A stretch of 55,032 bases of DNA from the NCBI GenBank assembly GCA_900550865.1, contig URTM01000017.1:1-55032 (forward strand). Direction: 5' to 3'. The notes beneath the pieces are model-generated. The model had not been told where the DNA came from, ran no database searches, and was given only the letters and a program-made list of their open reading frames with translations. Of this stretch, positions 51,601 to 55,032 are shown in pieces. The stretch comes from an uncultured Dorea sp. (lineage in GTDB: Bacteria; Bacillota; Clostridia; Lachnospirales; Lachnospiraceae). Made by a program: the position numbers and the translations under genes. How positions within the stretch are numbered: the first letter of the stretch is position 1; the number at the start of each line of letters is the position of its first letter.

Positions 51601-51685
51601 ATGTTACTTGTTAGTAAACGATGAACGAGGCATTAACTATGTGTAAATTATTAAATGTATTTATGCAGGGTTAGTGCCTTTTTTT
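51601..51685 (+). promoter_or_regulatory. RAT antiterminator overlapping a leader terminator
   Basis: The terminator is AGGCATTAAC (51628-51637) with GTTAGTGCCT (51670-51679) and a T-run to 51685. Just upstream, TTACT TGTT AGTAA (51604-51616) and the bases up to GAGGCA form a ribonucleic antiterminator-like hairpin that would overlap the 5' arm of the terminator. This is the control layout of BglG/GlcT-type antiterminators, one of which is encoded at 53979. Confidence 0.75.
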
Positions 51686-51751
51686 GTGTTAATAAGTTGA
51701 TAAAAAGGAAAGACTATGCATAGATACACGTACAAAGAAAAGGAGAAAAAT

Positions 51752-53944
51752 ATGAAAGACAAAATCTTTGGCGTATTGCAAAGAGTAGGGCGCAGCTTCA
51801 TGCTCCCAATCGCAATCCTCCCGGTAGCAGGATTGCTCTTAGGCCTTGGTAGTTCATTCACCAATGCCACAACGATCGCAACTTATGGACTGCAGGGAAT
51901 CTTAGGAGAAGGAACACTTCTTCATTCACTGCTGATCATCATGAACAAGGTCGGAAGTGCGATCTTCGATAACCTTCCGCTGATCTTTGCCGTTGGTGTA
52001 GCCATCGGTATGGCAAAGAAGGAGAAAGAAGTTGCAGCGTTATCTGCACTGATCGCATACTTTGTTATGCATATTTCCATTAACAGTATGCTGGAAATCA
52101 GCGGAAAGATCGCGGCAGACGGAAGCATTTCCAAGGATGTGCTGGAAGGAACCATCGCTTCTGTATGTGGGATCAACACACTGCAGATGGGTGTATTCGG
52201 AGGTATCATTGTAGGTCTTGGTGTTGCGGCACTTCACAACCGTTTCCACAAGATCGTATTGCCGAATGCGTTATCATTCTTCGGCGGTTCAAGATTCGTA
52301 CCGATCATTTCAACAATTACTTATATGTTCGTCGGAATCGCAATGTATTTTGTATGGCCGGTTGTGCAGAACGGCATCTATGCACTGGGCGGTCTGGTAA
52401 CAGGAACCGGATATTTCGGAACACTGATCTTTGGTATTGTAAAACGTGCGCTGATCCCGTTCGGACTGCATCATGTGTTCTACCTTCCGTTCTGGCAGAC
52501 AGCTGTCGGCGGAACGATGGAAGTCGGCGGAAAGCTGATCCAGGGCGGTCAGAATATCTTCTTCGCACAGCTTGCTGATTCTGCCAATATTACACATTTC
52601 AGCGCAGATGCAACCAGATATTTCTCAGGTGAGTTCATCTTCATGATCTTCGGACTTCCGGGTGCAGCACTTGCGATGTACCGTACAGCAAAACCAGAAA
52701 AGAAAAAAGCGGCAGGCGGACTGCTTCTTTCCGCAGCACTGACATGTATGTTAACAGGTATCACAGAGCCTCTGGAGTTCTCATTCCTGTTCGTAGCACC
52801 TATTCTTTTCGCAGTACAGGTTGTACTTGCAGGTAGTGCATACATGATCGCACATATCCTGAATATTGCGGTAGGACTGACATTCTCAGGTGGATTCTTA
52901 GATCTCCTGTTATTCGGTATCCTTCAGGGAAATGCGAAGACAAGCTGGATCAGAATCATTCCGGTAGGAATTATCTATTTCTTCCTGTATTACTTTATCT
53001 TCTCATTCCTGATCAAGAAGTTAGATCTTAAGACACCGGGACGTGAAGATGATGATACAGAGACAAAGCTTTATACAAAAGCAGATGTAAATGCAAGAAA
53101 AGCAGGTAATGCGGAAGCTGGTGCAGCAGCCGGTTCGGAAGATTCACCGAGTGCGGAGATCACAAGAGGCCTTGGGGGATCTGCGAACATTGAAGACGTA
53201 GACTGCTGTGCGACAAGACTCCGTTGTACGGTAAGCAATCCGGATCTGGTAAATGACGGAATCTTAAAGGCAACCGGAGCATCCGGCGTGGTACACCGTG
53301 GACAGGGCGTACAGGTCATTTACGGGCCGAGTGTGACAGTTATTAAGGCGAACCTGGAAGATTATCTGGAACATGCGCCAAAAGAGCTGTATGAGCCACA
53401 GAAGGACGCAGAAAGTACTGGTCAGAATGCATCGGAAGATGCTACAATAGAAGACAAGACAGAAGAAAAGAAAGTTGTAGATACAATCGTGATCTCAAGT
53501 CCGATCACAGGAGTTGCGGCAGACCTTTCCACAACGCCGGACGAAGCATTTGCCGGACGTATGATGGGTGACGGTGCTGTTGTAACACCGGAAGATGCGA
53601 TCGTAAGAGCACCGGAAGATGGAGAAGTATGCTTCGTATTCGATACCAAGCATGCGATCGGATTCATGACAGAGTCCGGAGTGAGCCTTCTGATCCATGT
53701 CGGTATCGATACCGTAAAACTGGACGGAAAAGGATTCGAATGCTTCGTTGAGAACGGACAGACGGTGAAGAAGGGTGATCCGATGCTGAAGCTGGATCTG
53801 GATTACCTGAAAGCAAATGCACCATCGGTAGCATCACCGGTTCTCTGTACAGAGCTTGAAGATAACCAGAAGATCCGCCTTCTGAATGAAGGAGAGATCA
53901 AGGCAGGAGATGAGCTTTTCGCGATTGATGTCTATGAAGCGTAA
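51752..53944 (+). CDS. PTS EIICBA, glucose family
   Basis: This 730-residue phosphotransferase permease imports and phosphorylates glucose or a related sugar. Domain order: EIIC (about 1-425, start RVGRSFMLPIAILPVAGLLL), linker, EIIB (about 465-545, phospho-Cys486 in CATRLR) and EIIA (about 580-730, phospho-His649 in LLIHVGIDTV, with partner His634). All phosphotransfer residues are intact. AAGGAG is upstream of the start at 51752. N-acetylglucosamine-type specificity cannot be excluded. Expression is controlled by the leader terminator. Confidence 0.94.
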   Translation: MKDKIFGVLQRVGRSFMLPIAILPVAGLLLGLGSSFTNATTIATYGLQGILGEGTLLHSLLIIMNKVGSAIFDNLPLIFAVGVAIGMAKKEKEVAALSALIAYFVMHISINSMLEISGKIAADGSISKDVLEGTIASVCGINTLQMGVFGGIIVGLGVAALHNRFHKIVLPNALSFFGGSRFVPIISTITYMFVGIAMYFVWPVVQNGIYALGGLVTGTGYFGTLIFGIVKRALIPFGLHHVFYLPFWQTAVGGTMEVGGKLIQGGQNIFFAQLADSANITHFSADATRYFSGEFIFMIFGLPGAALAMYRTAKPEKKKAAGGLLLSAALTCMLTGITEPLEFSFLFVAPILFAVQVVLAGSAYMIAHILNIAVGLTFSGGFLDLLLFGILQGNAKTSWIRIIPVGIIYFFLYYFIFSFLIKKLDLKTPGREDDDTETKLYTKADVNARKAGNAEAGAAAGSEDSPSAEITRGLGGSANIEDVDCCATRLRCTVSNPDLVNDGILKATGASGVVHRGQGVQVIYGPSVTVIKANLEDYLEHAPKELYEPQKDAESTGQNASEDATIEDKTEEKKVVDTIVISSPITGVAADLSTTPDEAFAGRMMGDGAVVTPEDAIVRAPEDGEVCFVFDTKHAIGFMTESGVSLLIHVGIDTVKLDGKGFECFVENGQTVKKGDPMLKLDLDYLKANAPSVASPVLCTELEDNQKIRLLNEGEIKAGDELFAIDVYEA

Positions 53945-53978
53945 AAGAATCTAATGTGGAAATGCGAGTGGGGATATG

Positions 53979-54821
53979 ATGTACAGGATAGAAAAAGTTT
54001 TAAATCATAATACCGTAATGGCCATCCATCAGGATGATCACAAAGAAGTCCTAATCATGGGAAAGGGAGTCGGATTCGGCAGAAAAGTTGCAGAAAGAAT
54101 CGAAGTAAGACCAGAAGACCGTTTATATTCTCTCCAAAAATATAAAGAGCGGGGCGGGGCAAAAGAAATCGTAAAGTCCATCGCACCGGAATTTCTGGAA
54201 CTGACGAATGCTGTGCTCGACGAGGCAGAAAAGGTATTTGGGAAAATTGACCGTATGGTACTGTTCCCACTTGCTGACCACATTGCATTTGCAGTAAAAC
54301 GTATTCAGAATCATGAGCAGATCAGTAATCCGCTCACAGAGGATATCCGTGTATTATTTCACATGGAATTCAAGGTGGCAGAAAGCATCCGCCCGCTTCT
54401 TCAAAAGCAGTTTGGCATTGATATAGAAGATGATGAGATCGGATATGTGGCACTTCACATTCATTCGGCGATAGAGGATGAGAAAGTATCGCAGGCGATG
54501 CAGATGGCAAGATCCGTCAGAGAGTGTATCAGCATGGTAGAAGAAGCAATCGGAAAGCCGATTGACATCGCATCGTTATCCTATAACCGTCTGATGAACC
54601 ATATCCGTTATATGGTAGCAAGAGCCTTAAGCGGTGAGAAGCTGAAGGTGAATATGAACGATTATATGGAAGTGAAATTCCCAGAATCTTTTGGGATGGC
54701 ACAAGTCGTCTGCGACCGGGTAGGGACGAGTCTGGGAGTAAAGCTTGAAGAAGTAGAGACGGGATATCTGGCAATGCATATCGAAAGAGTCGCCAATGAC
54801 GAGCGCGAAATAGAAGAATAG
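53979..54821 (+). CDS. BglG/LicT/GlcT-family antiterminator
   Basis: This 280-residue regulator has an N-terminal RNA-binding CAT domain (1-60, MYRIEKVLNHN...MGKGVGFGR) and two PTS regulation domains (about 65-170 and 175-280) with the histidines LADHIAFA and ALHIHSA in PRD1 and RLMNHIRYM and LAMHIERV in PRD2. When unphosphorylated by its PTS it should bind the RAT at 51601 and let transcription reach the PTS gene. The start ATG ATG (53976/53979) is ambiguous; the second is better spaced. It is probably co-transcribed with the PTS gene (34-base gap). Confidence 0.93.
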   Translation: MYRIEKVLNHNTVMAIHQDDHKEVLIMGKGVGFGRKVAERIEVRPEDRLYSLQKYKERGGAKEIVKSIAPEFLELTNAVLDEAEKVFGKIDRMVLFPLADHIAFAVKRIQNHEQISNPLTEDIRVLFHMEFKVAESIRPLLQKQFGIDIEDDEIGYVALHIHSAIEDEKVSQAMQMARSVRECISMVEEAIGKPIDIASLSYNRLMNHIRYMVARALSGEKLKVNMNDYMEVKFPESFGMAQVVCDRVGTSLGVKLEEVETGYLAMHIERVANDEREIEE

Positions 54822-54896
54822 AGCACTTCTGAAAATGGCGGAAAATACGCAAAAAAAAGTTTTTTTGAAAAAAATAAAAAAAATTCAAAAAAACAC

Positions 54897-54925
54897 TTGC
54901 AAAAGGTATTGTGTTATGATAATAT
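54897..54925 (+). promoter_or_regulatory. Promoter of the tRNA-Glu unit
   Basis: TTGCAA (54897-54902), 17 bases, TAATAT (54920-54925), about 50 bases before the tRNA. The preceding stretch 54850-54896 is almost pure A/T, with a TTTTTTTGAA/TTCAAAAAAA hairpin that may end the upstream transcript. Confidence 0.65.
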
Positions 54926-54977
54926 AAATCTCGGTCACGCAAGAGAAATAAAAAACACAAAACAGTGACTGAGATAT

Positions 54978-55032
54978 GGCTCCATGGTCAAGCGGTTAAG
55001 ACATCGCCCTTTCACGGCGGTAACACGGGTTC
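54978..55032 (+). tRNA. tRNA-Glu (TTC anticodon), partial
   Basis: The first 55 bases of a tRNA are present: GGCTCCA acceptor strand, D loop with AAGCGGTTAAGAC, anticodon stem-loop with loop CTTTCAC (anticodon TTC), variable loop and the start of the T arm (CGGGTTC). The 3' part lies beyond the window. Confidence 0.93.

Overview
The window reads as chromosome of a low-to-mid GC Gram-positive gut anaerobe, most likely a Lachnospiraceae-type member of the Clostridia. The reasons are AGGAGG-type ribosome sites before almost every gene, TTGACA/TATAAT promoters, Clostridia-style lipoprotein solute-binding proteins, a phosphoketolase, YesN/YesM-type sensor systems and several ATP-activated Fe-S proteins of the HgdB family. 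Genus-level placement is inference.

Layout. 1-260: the 3' end of a 23S rRNA gene and tRNA-Asn, with no 5S gene in between. 304-870: a SprT-like metalloprotease. 1076-9319: a polar amino-acid ABC transporter, an M20 amidohydrolase, a MalY-type PLP lyase, a PucR regulator, and a 717-residue protein in which a complete HgdB-like Fe-S protein is fused to a complete PucR regulator. 9345-9634: a structured element with a 23-bp hairpin. 9654-14590: a QueG-like Fe-S protein, XdhC, a CYTH protein and a FeoA-FeoB fusion. 14660-16985 (minus): BASS transporter (PanS-like), PanC and PanD. 17247-20893 (minus): cysteine desulfurase, HgdB-like double-cubane-type protein, DUF3343 carrier and activase. 21310-22461: a stand-alone HgdB paralogue, followed by a second copy of the structured element. 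22960-25562: Zn/Cd efflux (HMA chaperone, P-type ATPase, CadC-like ArsR). 25974-27600: MetP/MetS-type symporter. 27813-30793: CsoR and a CopA whose C terminus carries a CopZ-like domain with its own internal start. 30896-40518: MalQ, a YesN/YesM two-component system with its own binding lipoprotein, and a CUT1 sugar transporter without an ATPase. 40815-45245: LysR regulator, phosphoketolase and a decayed GH1 glycosidase. 45649-51540: CUT2 sugar transporter and an AraR-type repressor. 51752-54821: glucose-family PTS EIICBA and a BglG-type antiterminator. 54978-end: partial tRNA-Glu.

How it fits together. The most unusual part is 6027-22844. Three HgdB-family proteins share one activase. One is fused to a transcription regulator, one sits in an operon with sulfur/selenium-handling genes, and the two plus-strand ones are each followed by a related structured element whose long helix is conserved in shape but not in sequence. 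Iron supply (FeoAB) lies between them, and its promoter shares a 12-bp AT-rich dyad half with the promoter of the stand-alone HgdB gene. The rest is well-organised metabolism, with regulation that can largely be read from the DNA: a CsoR box, an ArsR box, 21-bp phased repeats at both the YesN/YesM and CUT1 promoters, AATACAACTT half-sites at the CUT2 promoter, and a RAT/terminator before the PTS gene.
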